This document shows positions 1-7,942 of a stretch of 64,000 bases of DNA, piece after piece. The notes under the pieces were generated by a model that saw only the letters and a list, made by a program, of their open reading frames with translations, was not told the DNA's origin and did no database searches. Both the position numbers and the translations under genes were made by a program. Every line of letters begins with the position of its first letter. Position 1 is the first letter of the stretch. Source of the stretch: Aeromicrobium stalagmiti (GTDB lineage Bacteria; Actinomycetota; Actinomycetes; Propionibacteriales; Nocardioidaceae); NCBI RefSeq assembly GCF_013283745.1, contig NZ_JABSTZ010000001.1, positions 1,382,406 through 1,446,405 of the forward strand, given 5' to 3'.

Positions 1-1493
1 GCTTCTCCAACTTCGCGATCTCGTTCTCCATCATCTCGATCCTCGCCGGCTGCTTCACGACATTCGGCCAGGCGTGGAACAACGGCGGTCCGGTCGCCAT
101 CTCGTGGGGCTGGCCGATCATCTCGATCTTCATCCTCATCATCGGTTTCACGATGTCGGAGCTGGTGTCGGCCTATCCGACGTCGGGCGGCATCTACTGG
201 TGGGCCTCGAAGATGGGTGGTCCGGCTGCCGGGTTCTTCACCGGCTGGCTCAACCTGATCGGCCTGCTGGCCGTGACGGCCTCCGTGGCCTATGGGTGCG
301 CGACCTTCCTCGACCTGACGCTCGGCACGCTGAGCTCGGGGTGGGCCGAGGACTACAGCCTCCAGCGGGTCTTCGTGCTCTTCGTCGTCATCCTGGCCGT
401 GGCGGCGGTGCTGAACATCTTCAGCGGTCACCTGCTCGCGGTGATCAACAACATCTCGGTGTGGTGGCACGTCGCCGGCGTGGCCGTCATCGTCGCGATC
501 CTGGTGATCGTCCCCAAGACGCACCTGGCGATCAGTGAGGTGTTCACCGGCAAGGTCAACAACTCCGGCTACGCCGAGGGTGCGATGAACAACGGGACGT
601 ACTGGTTCCTGGTCCTGCCGCTCGGGTTCTTGCTGACGCAGTACACGATCACCGGCTTCGATGCCTCCGCTCACCTCTCCGAGGAGACCCAAGGGGCCTC
701 GGAGGCGGCGGCCAAGGGCATCTGGCGCTCCATCGCCTACTCCGCGATCGGCGGGTGGATCCTGCTGCTCTCGTTCCTGTTCGCGGTGCAGGACAAGGAT
801 GCCGTGACTGCCGGTGGCGGTGGCGTCGACCTGATCTTCAGCCAGGCGCTGGGCCAGGGGTGGCACGTCATGGTGCTCGCGATCTCGGTGGCGGGCCAGT
901 TCTTCTGCACGATCGCCTGTCTGACGAGCGCATCTCGCATGACGTTCGCGTTCAGCCGTGACGGGGCGATTCCTGGCTCGAGCATCTGGTCGAAGGTCAC
1001 GTCCGCGAAGGTTCCGGCCAACGCCGTCGTCTTCGTGGCCGTGATCGGAGTGCTCATCTCGCTGCCGGCTCTCGTCGAGGTCAACCTCGGAACCGCTGAC
1101 GCGCCGTTGATCGTGCCGGTCGCCTTCTACGCGGTCGTCTCGGTCGCGGTCATCGGGCTCTACCTGGCCTTCCTGATCCCCATCTTCCTGCGCTGGAAGA
1201 TGGGCGACGCCTTCGTGCCGGGCAGCTGGAACAACGGCAACAAGTACAAGTGGATGAACCTGGTGGCGGTGGCCGAGATCGCGATCATCTGCGTCTACTT
1301 CGTCCTCCCGTTCGTCCCGGCAGCGGTGCCGTGGAACGACAACTTCTCGTGGAAGTTCGTCAACTACGCGCCGATCCTCACCGGCGGCACCTTGATCATC
1401 CTGACGCTGTGGTGGCACCTGTCGGCCAAGAAGTGGTTCACCGGGCCGAAGCACACGATCGACACGGCGGTGACGGAGGCGTTCAAGGACTAG
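1..1493 (+). CDS. APC-superfamily amino acid/amine permease (5' partial)
   Basis: Membrane transporter that imports an amino acid, GABA-like or amine substrate. The reading frame is open from base 3, so the start codon lies before the window; about 496 residues are visible. The visible N-terminus (FSNFAISFSIISILAGCFTT) and the motif TGFDASAHLSEET near visible residue 216 are typical of the amino acid/choline transporter (ACT) branch of the APC superfamily. About eleven hydrophobic segments can be counted, ending in a hydrophilic tail. It is followed after 25 bases by a GntR regulator and then by amine-type catabolic genes, so it probably feeds that pathway. The substrate cannot be fixed from sequence. 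Confidence 0.9.
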   Translation, partial: FSNFAISFSIISILAGCFTTFGQAWNNGGPVAISWGWPIISIFILIIGFTMSELVSAYPTSGGIYWWASKMGGPAAGFFTGWLNLIGLLAVTASVAYGCATFLDLTLGTLSSGWAEDYSLQRVFVLFVVILAVAAVLNIFSGHLLAVINNISVWWHVAGVAVIVAILVIVPKTHLAISEVFTGKVNNSGYAEGAMNNGTYWFLVLPLGFLLTQYTITGFDASAHLSEETQGASEAAAKGIWRSIAYSAIGGWILLLSFLFAVQDKDAVTAGGGGVDLIFSQALGQGWHVMVLAISVAGQFFCTIACLTSASRMTFAFSRDGAIPGSSIWSKVTSAKVPANAVVFVAVIGVLISLPALVEVNLGTADAPLIVPVAFYAVVSVAVIGLYLAFLIPIFLRWKMGDAFVPGSWNNGNKYKWMNLVAVAEIAIICVYFVLPFVPAAVPWNDNFSWKFVNYAPILTGGTLIILTLWWHLSAKKWFTGPKHTIDTAVTEAFKD

Positions 1494-1504
1494 GGGTCGA
1501 TCGA

Positions 1505-1510
1505 TACGGT
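1505..1510 (+). promoter_or_regulatory. Putative -10 hexamer TACGGT, leaderless type
   Basis: TACGGT lies 8 bases before the ATG of the UTRA regulator. It matches the TANNNT form seen before many starts in this window, and no ribosome binding site lies between. It suggests the regulator can be transcribed separately from the permease. Confidence 0.4.
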
Positions 1511-1518
1511 TCTTCTCC

Positions 1519-2325
1519 ATGAGGACGCTCGCGGTCGACGACGAGGCACTGGGCGGCAAGCCCGATCTCTCGTCGTCGACCGACGAGCCGTCGCACGTGC
1601 GCATCACGGCCTGGCTGCTCGATCGCATCGGGACGGGCCGGATCCGCATCGACGACAAGCTGCCTCCCGAGGAAGAGCTTGCGGCCTCGATCGGGGTCAG
1701 CCGCATGACCCTGCGGCAGGCCCTCGGGTCGTTGGAGGCGCAGGGCTGGATCGAGCGCAGACGCGGCCGTTCGGGCGGCAGCTTCGTCCGTGAGCCCAAG
1801 GTCGAGGTCGACCTCTCGGGGCTGCCCGGCTTCACCGAGCAGATGCGCCGGGCCAACGTCCGTGCCGGCGCCCGGGTCGTGCGCGCCGGCCTGGTCGAGG
1901 CGGCCGGCGAGGTCGCCGCGGCGCTCGAGGTGGCCAAGGGCCAGCCGGTCATCGAGATCGTCCGCGTGCGGTCGGCCCGCCGCCAGCCGCTGGCGCTGGA
2001 GGAGACCTACCTGCCGGCACACCTGTTTCCGGGGCTGCTGGAGCGCAACCTCTCGGCGTCGGTCTACGGCCTGATGCGCCAGCACTACGACCTGGCTCCG
2101 CAGAGCGCGCAGGAGTGGCTGGAGCCCGAGATCTCGTCGGACGAGCACGCCCGCCTGCTCGAGGTCGCGCCCGGCTCGGCCCTGATGCTGGTGACGCGCA
2201 AGGCGTGGACGGCGTCAGGTCTGCCGGTCGAGTTCGCCTACGACCGCTATCGGTCCGACCGCACCCGCATCACGCTGCAGACCGGACTGGGCACCGACAC
2301 CACGATCACCGTCGAACCCACCTGA
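1519..2325 (+). CDS. GntR-family transcriptional regulator, UTRA (HutC) type
   Basis: DNA-binding repressor or activator of 268 aa. Residues about 30-100 form the GntR winged helix-turn-helix (KLPPEEELAASIGVSRMTLR, then GWIERRRGRSGG). Residues about 110-255 form a UTRA effector domain with the usual E-x-x-Y-L-P-A-H-L-F-P pattern and a C-terminal EFAYDRYRSDRTRI stretch. HutC-type proteins bind small metabolites linked to their adjacent catabolic genes. It lies between the permease and the choline-kinase-like gene, so it likely controls this cluster. The start is the ATG 8 bases after a TACGGT hexamer. Confidence 0.9.
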   Translation: MRTLAVDDEALGGKPDLSSSTDEPSHVRITAWLLDRIGTGRIRIDDKLPPEEELAASIGVSRMTLRQALGSLEAQGWIERRRGRSGGSFVREPKVEVDLSGLPGFTEQMRRANVRAGARVVRAGLVEAAGEVAAALEVAKGQPVIEIVRVRSARRQPLALEETYLPAHLFPGLLERNLSASVYGLMRQHYDLAPQSAQEWLEPEISSDEHARLLEVAPGSALMLVTRKAWTASGLPVEFAYDRYRSDRTRITLQTGLGTDTTITVEPT

Positions 2326-2333
2326 TGCTGACG

Positions 2334-2373
2334 AGACCTTTACCGCGGCAAGGGGAACGTCTAGACCTTATGG
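2334..2373 (+). promoter_or_regulatory. Putative operator region with AGACCTT boxes
   Basis: The gap between the UTRA regulator and the kinase-like gene carries AGACCTTTA (2334-2342) and AGACCTTATGG (2363-2373). The second is identical over 11 bases to a sequence before the FadR-type gene (5789-5799). It sits 24-34 bases before the leaderless start at 2397, covering the -35 region, which fits a repressor site. The binding protein is inferred to be one of the two GntR proteins. Confidence 0.45.
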
Positions 2374-2384
2374 CGAGGCGCCAC

Positions 2385-2390
2385 TAGGCT
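2385..2390 (+). promoter_or_regulatory. Putative -10 hexamer TAGGCT, leaderless type
   Basis: TAGGCT is followed by 6 bases and then the ATG at 2397. This spacing puts the transcript start at or next to the A of the start codon. Confidence 0.5.
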
Positions 2391-2396
2391 CTCGTC

Positions 2397-3296
2397 ATGG
2401 CGGACCTTGATGAGCTGTTCGACCAGGTGACGTCGCTCGCCGGGCGTCCCCGCACGATCGAGGACCTCCCGGGCGGGCTCACCAACCAGAACCTCAAGGT
2501 CACCACCCCCGACGGGGTCTACGTCGTGCGGCTGAGCCGCAGCGAGAACGAGCTGCTGGGCATCAACCGAGACGCCGAGTCGTTCAACACCCGAGCTGCC
2601 GAGGCGTCCGGCGCCGGTGCACCGTTCGTCGACTACCGGCCCGACCTCGGCCTGCTGGTCATCGGCTTCCTCGGCGGTCGCAGCTATGCCAACGACGACC
2701 TGCGCAGGCCCGGCACCCTGCCGCGCGTCGCCGAGGCGATGCGACGTCTGCACGCCGGCCCCCGGTTCGCGTCGGACTTCGACATGTTCCGCCGCCAGCC
2801 GGCCTATCTGCAGACCTGCGTCGAGCGCGGGTTCCGGATCCCCGACGACTACGTCGCGCACGCCCAGGACCTCCTGCGCATCCAGGGCGCCCTCGCCGCC
2901 AGCCCCCAGCCCACGGTGCCGTGCAACAACGACCTGCTCGCGGGCAACATCGTCGACGACGGCGACCGCATCTGGCTGATCGACTACGACTACGCCGGCA
3001 ACAACGACGCCTTCTTCGAGATCGGCAACTCCTGGACGGAGTGCGAGCTCGACGACGATCACCTCGCCGAGCTCGTCACGGCGTACGTCGGTCACGAGGC
3101 CCCCGAGCTCGTCGCGCGCGCCCGCCTCCAGGCCACGGTGTCCCGCTACGGCTGGTCGCTGTGGGGGTTCATCCAGGCGGCGTCGTCGGACGATGACTTC
3201 GACTACTACGGCTGGGGCCAGGAACGGTTCGACCTCGCCGTCTCCGACTTCCGGTCACCCCACTTCTCGACTCTCCTCGACCAGGCGGCGCCATGA
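2397..3296 (+). CDS. Choline/ethanolamine-kinase-like phosphotransferase
   Basis: APH/choline-kinase-fold protein of 299 aa, likely transferring phosphate from ATP to a small alcohol or amino alcohol. The N-terminal loop LPGGLTNQNLKV (residues 24-35) matches the nucleotide loop of the choline kinase family. The catalytic loop reads CNNDLLAGN (about 175), keeping the catalytic Asp and Asn but with Asn where the family usually has His. The Mg-binding segment LIDYDYAGNND (about 193) resembles the IDFEYSG of choline kinases. It overlaps the next gene by 4 bases (ATGA), so the two are probably translated together. The substrate is unknown; a kinase is unusual in a gamma-glutamyl amine cluster. Confidence 0.8.
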   Translation: MADLDELFDQVTSLAGRPRTIEDLPGGLTNQNLKVTTPDGVYVVRLSRSENELLGINRDAESFNTRAAEASGAGAPFVDYRPDLGLLVIGFLGGRSYANDDLRRPGTLPRVAEAMRRLHAGPRFASDFDMFRRQPAYLQTCVERGFRIPDDYVAHAQDLLRIQGALAASPQPTVPCNNDLLAGNIVDDGDRIWLIDYDYAGNNDAFFEIGNSWTECELDDDHLAELVTAYVGHEAPELVARARLQATVSRYGWSLWGFIQAASSDDDFDYYGWGQERFDLAVSDFRSPHFSTLLDQAAP

Positions 3297-5746
3297 CTCT
3301 TCCCGGCAGGGCCCGCATCGTTGTCATCGGCGGTGGTGTCATCGGCACCAGCGTCGCCTATCACCTGACCAAGAACGGCGAGAGCGACGTCGTCCTGCTC
3401 GAGCAGGGTGAGCTGTCGTGCGGCACCACGTGGCACGCCGCGGGCCTGGTCGGCCAGCTGCGCGCGACCCAGAGCGGCACGTCGCTGGTGCAGTACAGCG
3501 CCTCGCTCTACGAGCAGCTCGAGGACGAGGTGGGGCTCAGCTCGGGCTTCCGGCGCAACGGCGGGGTGACGGTCGCCCGCACCGAGGACCGCATGGAGCA
3601 GCTGCGCCGCACCGCCGCGACCGCCGTGGCGTACGACCTGGAGTGCGAGCTGCTGACCCCTGACCAGGCGGGGGAGCGCTACCCGCTGCTCGAGACCGGC
3701 GACCTGGTCGGCGGCATCTGGCTGCCCGGCGACGGCACGGCCAACCCCACCGACCTGACCCAGGCGCTTGCGAGGGGCGCGCGCCAAAGAGGCGCCACGG
3801 TGGTCGAGCACGTCCGCGTCACCGAGGTCGTCGTCGCGGACGGCGTGGTCACCGGGGTGCGCACCGACCAGGGCGACATCGATGCCGAGATCGTCGTCAA
3901 CTGCGCCGGGCAGTGGGCGCACCACCTCGCCGCGCAGATCGGTGTGGCCGTGCCGCTGCACTCCGCCGAGCACTTCTACGTCGTCACCGACCAGATCGAG
4001 GGCGTCCGCCCGGACCTGCCGATCCTGCGCGACCCCGACGGTTACACCTACTTCAAGGAGGAGGTCGGCGGCCTCGTGGTCGGCGGGTTCGAGCCCGAGG
4101 CGAAGCCGTGGGTCGCCCCCGACCAGATCCCGTACCCGTTCGAGTTCCAGCTGCTCGACGAGGACTGGGACCACTTCCAGGTGCTCATGGACAGCGCGAT
4201 CGAGCGCATCCCCGTGCTCGGCGAGGTCGGCATCCGCAAGTTCTACAACGGCCCCGAGAGCTTCACCCCCGACAACCAGTTCATCCTCGGCGAGGCGCCG
4301 TCCGTCCGTGGCTTCTTCGTCGGCGCCGGATTCAACTCGGTCGGCATCGCCTCGGCCGGGGGCGCCGGACGTGCCCTCGCGGAGTGGATCCTGCAGGGTG
4401 AGCCGACGATGGACCTGCTCGCGGTCGACATCCGGCGCTTCGCCCCGTTCCAGAACGACCGGGACTACCTGCGGGCGCGGGTGACCGAGGTGCTCGGCCT
4501 GCACTACGCCGTGCCGTGGCCCAACCGCGAGTACGACACCGCGCGGCCGCTGCGGACGTCACCGGTCTACGAGCGCCTCGCCGCGGCCGGCGCCGGCTTC
4601 GGGTCGAAGATGGGCTGGGAGCGCGCCAACTTCTTCGCGCCCCAAGGGCAGGACCCCACGATCGAGTACGCATGGGGGCGGCAGAGCTGGCTGCCGTGGG
4701 CGGTCGCCGAGCAGGTCGCGTGCCGCTCACAGGTCGCGGTCTTCGACCAGACCTCGTTCTCCAAGTACGTGGTCCACGGCGCCGACGCCGAGGCGGCGCT
4801 GCAGTGGATCTGCAGCAACGACGTCGCGGTCGAGGTGGGACGGACGGTCTACACCGCGCTGCTCAACAGCCGCGGCGGCTACGAGTCGGACCTGACGGTC
4901 ACTCGCGTGGCCGACGACGAGTTCATGCTGGTCGCGAGCTCGGCGACGACCGAGCGCGATCAGGACTGGATCCGCCGGCACGTGCCGGACGGGATCGACG
5001 CCGTCGTCACCGACATCACCGACCGGCTTGCCGTGCTCGGCGTGATGGGACCGGCGTCGCGTGAGCTGCTCGCGCGGCTCGGCGCCGCGGACCTCGGCGA
5101 GGACGCCTTCGCGTTCGGCGCGAGCCGCGAGGTCGAGCTGGCCGGCATCCGGGTGCGCGCCACCCGCATCACGTACGTCGGCGAGCTCGGCTGGGAGCTG
5201 TACGTCCCGGTCGCTCGGGCGCTCGAGCTGTACGACGCGCTGAAGGCCGCGGGGCAGGATCTCGGGCTGGCCGACGCCGGCTACTACGCGATCGAGTCGA
5301 TGCGCCTGGAGAAGGGCTATCGCGCGTTCGGCCGCGAGCTGACGCCCGACGTCGACCCGGTCGAGGCGGGCCTGACCTTCACCTGCAAGCTCAGCACCGA
5401 CATCGACTTCGTGGGGCGCGAGGCCGTCGAGAGGGCCAAGGCGACCGGCCCGGCCCGGCGGCTGGTGTCGTTCGTGCTCGACGACCCGGACGTCATGGTG
5501 TGGGGCGGCGAGCTGCTGGTCCGTGACGGGCTGCCCGTCGGTCAGGCGACGTCGGGGGCCTGGGCCGCCACGCTCGGCGCCGGTGTCGGGCTGGCGTGGG
5601 TCCACGCGCCGACCGGCGAGGTGGCCACGGCGGCGTACGTCCGCGGGGGCGACTACCAGCTCGACGTCGGTGGCCGGCGGGTCGCCGTCCAGGTGTCGCT
5701 GCGCCCGCTGCTCGACCCCGACGGCGAGCGACTGCGACCGGCCTGA
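3293..5746 (+). CDS. FAD-dependent oxidoreductase fused to GcvT-type folate domain (dimethylglycine/sarcosine dehydrogenase-like)
   Basis: Two-domain enzyme of 817 aa. The N-terminal DAO-type FAD domain starts with the dinucleotide motif VVIGGGVIGTSVAYHL (residues 8-24), has the GTTWHAAGLVGQLR segment of the dimethylglycine/sarcosine dehydrogenase family (about 43-57), and ends with GAGFNSVGIASAGGAG (about 343). From about residue 430 to the end it has an aminomethyltransferase (GcvT) fold with GELGWELY and a C-terminal beta-barrel. Relatives demethylate N-methylated glycines and pass the one-carbon unit to tetrahydrofolate. Length and order match that family. The substrate here could be an N-methyl amine or a gamma-glutamyl adduct; it may be the amine-oxidising step of the cluster. 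Confidence 0.88.
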   Translation: MTLPGRARIVVIGGGVIGTSVAYHLTKNGESDVVLLEQGELSCGTTWHAAGLVGQLRATQSGTSLVQYSASLYEQLEDEVGLSSGFRRNGGVTVARTEDRMEQLRRTAATAVAYDLECELLTPDQAGERYPLLETGDLVGGIWLPGDGTANPTDLTQALARGARQRGATVVEHVRVTEVVVADGVVTGVRTDQGDIDAEIVVNCAGQWAHHLAAQIGVAVPLHSAEHFYVVTDQIEGVRPDLPILRDPDGYTYFKEEVGGLVVGGFEPEAKPWVAPDQIPYPFEFQLLDEDWDHFQVLMDSAIERIPVLGEVGIRKFYNGPESFTPDNQFILGEAPSVRGFFVGAGFNSVGIASAGGAGRALAEWILQGEPTMDLLAVDIRRFAPFQNDRDYLRARVTEVLGLHYAVPWPNREYDTARPLRTSPVYERLAAAGAGFGSKMGWERANFFAPQGQDPTIEYAWGRQSWLPWAVAEQVACRSQVAVFDQTSFSKYVVHGADAEAALQWICSNDVAVEVGRTVYTALLNSRGGYESDLTVTRVADDEFMLVASSATTERDQDWIRRHVPDGIDAVVTDITDRLAVLGVMGPASRELLARLGAADLGEDAFAFGASREVELAGIRVRATRITYVGELGWELYVPVARALELYDALKAAGQDLGLADAGYYAIESMRLEKGYRAFGRELTPDVDPVEAGLTFTCKLSTDIDFVGREAVERAKATGPARRLVSFVLDDPDVMVWGGELLVRDGLPVGQATSGAWAATLGAGVGLAWVHAPTGEVATAAYVRGGDYQLDVGGRRVAVQVSLRPLLDPDGERLRPA

Positions 5747-5773
5747 GCCATGGACAACGTCGCCGGACGGCCG

Positions 5774-5797
5774 ATAAGGTTCGAAACCAGACCTTAT
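5774..5797 (+). promoter_or_regulatory. Putative GntR operator, inverted repeat ATAAGGT-N10-ACCTTAT
   Basis: ATAAGGT (5774-5780) and ACCTTAT (5791-5797) form a perfect 7-base inverted repeat, with an inner GGTT-CGA-AACC (5778-5788). It precedes the FadR-type gene by about 20 bases. AGACCTTATGG at 5789-5799 is shared with the site at 2363-2373. TAAGGT (5775-5780) could also act as a -10 hexamer. Autoregulation by the FadR-type protein is an inference. Confidence 0.5.
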
Positions 5798-5817
5798 GGG
5801 ACGGAGGTGGGCCGCGG

Positions 5818-6543
5818 ATGACGATCGCCGAGCACCGGGGCGAGCTCGCTGATGCCGTCCTGCGCCCCGTCCGCGGTCATCACGCCTTCGAGTCGTGCGT
5901 CGAGCGCCTCGCCACGTCGATCCGCCTCGGCATCTATGCCGACGGCAGCACCCTCCCGCCCGAGCGCGACCTCGCCGACCGCATCGGCGTCTCGCGCGCC
6001 ACGCTGCGCGAGGCCATCGCGGCCCTGCGGGAGGCCGGGCTCGTGACGACGCGGCGCGGTCGCGGGGGCGGCACCGTCGTCACGTTCCGTCCCGGCGAGC
6101 CGGGGTCTGCCCCGACGCTGGCTCGCCCGCGCGCCGAGCTGCTCGACGCCCTCGACTTCCGCCGCATCGTCGAGCCGGGAGCCGCGTGGGCCGCCGCCGA
6201 CCAGGACCTCACCGTTGCCCAGGATGAGATGCTCCGGACGGCGCTCGAGCAGGTCAGCACGGCGTCCACCAAGGCCCTGCACCGTCAGGCCGACTCGCTG
6301 CTCCACCTCGCGATCGCCTCCGTGACCGGGTCGCCGCTGCTGATCGACGCCGTTACCAACGTCCAGATGTGCCTGCACGACATGCTCGACGCCATCCCGG
6401 TGCTCGACCGCAACATCGACCACTCCCGGCGGCAGCACGTCGCCGTGGTCGAGGCGATCCTCGCCGGTGACGCCGCCAAGGCGCGCCGCACGATGGAGAG
6501 CCACTGCGACGACACGGCGGCTCTGCTCCGGGGCCTGATGTGA
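5818..6543 (+). CDS. GntR-family transcriptional regulator, FadR (FCD) type
   Basis: DNA-binding regulator of 241 aa. Residues about 18-85 are the winged helix (STLPPERDLADRIGVSRATL, then GLVTTRRGRGGG). The rest is an all-helical FCD ligand domain with D-x-x-H and the HSRRQHVAVVEAILAGD segment carrying the metal-binding histidines. FCD regulators respond to carboxylic acids or amino acids. The start is the ATG at 5818, preceded by GGAGGTG (5803-5809); the frame is open further upstream, but that part overlaps the previous gene. It is the second GntR protein in the cluster and precedes the ligase, dehydrogenase and hydrolase genes. Confidence 0.9.
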   Translation: MTIAEHRGELADAVLRPVRGHHAFESCVERLATSIRLGIYADGSTLPPERDLADRIGVSRATLREAIAALREAGLVTTRRGRGGGTVVTFRPGEPGSAPTLARPRAELLDALDFRRIVEPGAAWAAADQDLTVAQDEMLRTALEQVSTASTKALHRQADSLLHLAIASVTGSPLLIDAVTNVQMCLHDMLDAIPVLDRNIDHSRRQHVAVVEAILAGDAAKARRTMESHCDDTAALLRGLM

Positions 6544-6571
6544 AGGGGACTTCCACGATGAGGACAGCACC

Positions 6572-7933
6572 ATGACCACCCGCAACCCGCGGCTGCTGAG
6601 CCTGGAGCAGCTGCGCGTCCAGATCACGGAGGGGCACGTCGACACCGTCGTCGTGGCGTTCACCGACATGCAGGGCCGCCTCCAGGGCAAGCGGCTCCAC
6701 GCGGCCTACTTCCTCGACGTCGTCGTCCACCAGGGCACCGAGGGGTGCAACTACCTGCTCAGCGTCGACGTCGACATGAACACCGTCGACGGCTACGCCA
6801 TGAGCTCGTGGGAGAAGGGCTACGGCGACATGGAGTTCGCGATCGACTTCGACACGATCCGTCGCCTCGACCACCTGCCGGCCACGGTGATGGTGCAGTG
6901 CGACCTGGTGTGGCTCGACCACGCCCCGGTGGTGCAGTCGCCGCGCACGATCCTCAAGGCCCAGGTCGACAAGGCCGCTGCGGCCGGGTTCGCCGCGCTC
7001 GCCGGCACGGAGCTCGAGTTCATCCTGTTCGACACGACCTACGAGCAGGCGTGGCGCGACAACTACCAGGGGCTCCCGGCCGCCAACCAGTACAACGTCG
7101 ACTACTCGATCGTCGGCACGACCCGGGTCGAGCCGCTGCTGCGCGAGATCCGCAACACGATGTACGCCGCTGGCATGAACGTCGAGGGCGCCAAGGGCGA
7201 GTGCAACTTCGGGCAGCACGAGATCGGCTTCCTCTACGACGACGTCGTGGTGACGGCCGACAACCACGCGGTCTACAAGACCGCCGCCAAGGAGATCGCG
7301 GCGCAGCACGGCAAGGCGCTGACGTTCATGGCGAAGTACGACGAGCGGGAGGGCAACTCGTGCCACATCCACCTGTCGCTGCGCGGCACGGACGGGTCGA
7401 TCGCGTTCTGGGAGGACGGGGCCCGCTCGGCGGTCTACGACCAGTTCATCGCCGGCATCCTCGCCACGATGCGCGACTTCACGCTGCTCTACGCGCCCAA
7501 CATCAACTCCTACAAGCGCTTCGCGGACGGCTCGTTCGCGCCCACGACCGTGGCGTGGGGCCTCGACAACCGCACGTGCGCCGTGCGCCTGGTGGGCCAC
7601 GGTCCCTCGGCCCGGCTGGAGAACCGAGTCCCCGGCGGTGACACCAATCCCTACCTGTCGCTCGCGGCGATGCTGGGCGGCGGCCTGTACGGCATCGAGC
7701 ACCAGCTGGAGCTGGAGCCCGAGCAGACCGGCAACGCGTACGCGTCGGGCAAGCCCAAGGTCCCGACGACGCTGCGCGAGGCCCGCGACGCGTTCCACGG
7801 GTCCGCGATCGCGCGCGCGGTCCTCGGCGACGACGTCGTCGACCACTACACCAACATGGCCGACGTCGAGCTGAAGGCGTTCGACGCCGCCGTGACCGAC
7901 TGGGAGCTGCGCCGCGGCTTCGAGAGAATGTGA
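6572..7933 (+). CDS. Glutamine-synthetase-like gamma-glutamyl amine ligase
   Basis: Cytoplasmic ATP-dependent ligase of 453 aa, expected to join glutamate through its gamma-carboxyl to an amine. It has the N-terminal beta-grasp start FTDMQGRLQGKRL (about 31-43), the metal/glutamate segment ECNFGQHEIGF (about 210), HIHLSLRG (about 267) and the ATP/glutamate segment ENRVPGGDTNPYLSLAAML. No adenylylation loop of the housekeeping enzyme is evident. Gamma-glutamyl polyamine and ethanolamide synthetases (PuuA, GlnA3/GlnA4 types) share this form. With an aldehyde dehydrogenase, an SDR and a gamma-glutamyl hydrolase next to it, glutamylation of an amine is more likely than ammonia assimilation. GAGGA precedes the ATG by 6 bases. 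Confidence 0.85.
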   Translation: MTTRNPRLLSLEQLRVQITEGHVDTVVVAFTDMQGRLQGKRLHAAYFLDVVVHQGTEGCNYLLSVDVDMNTVDGYAMSSWEKGYGDMEFAIDFDTIRRLDHLPATVMVQCDLVWLDHAPVVQSPRTILKAQVDKAAAAGFAALAGTELEFILFDTTYEQAWRDNYQGLPAANQYNVDYSIVGTTRVEPLLREIRNTMYAAGMNVEGAKGECNFGQHEIGFLYDDVVVTADNHAVYKTAAKEIAAQHGKALTFMAKYDEREGNSCHIHLSLRGTDGSIAFWEDGARSAVYDQFIAGILATMRDFTLLYAPNINSYKRFADGSFAPTTVAWGLDNRTCAVRLVGHGPSARLENRVPGGDTNPYLSLAAMLGGGLYGIEHQLELEPEQTGNAYASGKPKVPTTLREARDAFHGSAIARAVLGDDVVDHYTNMADVELKAFDAAVTDWELRRGFERM

Positions 7934-7942
7934 GGGAGCTGG

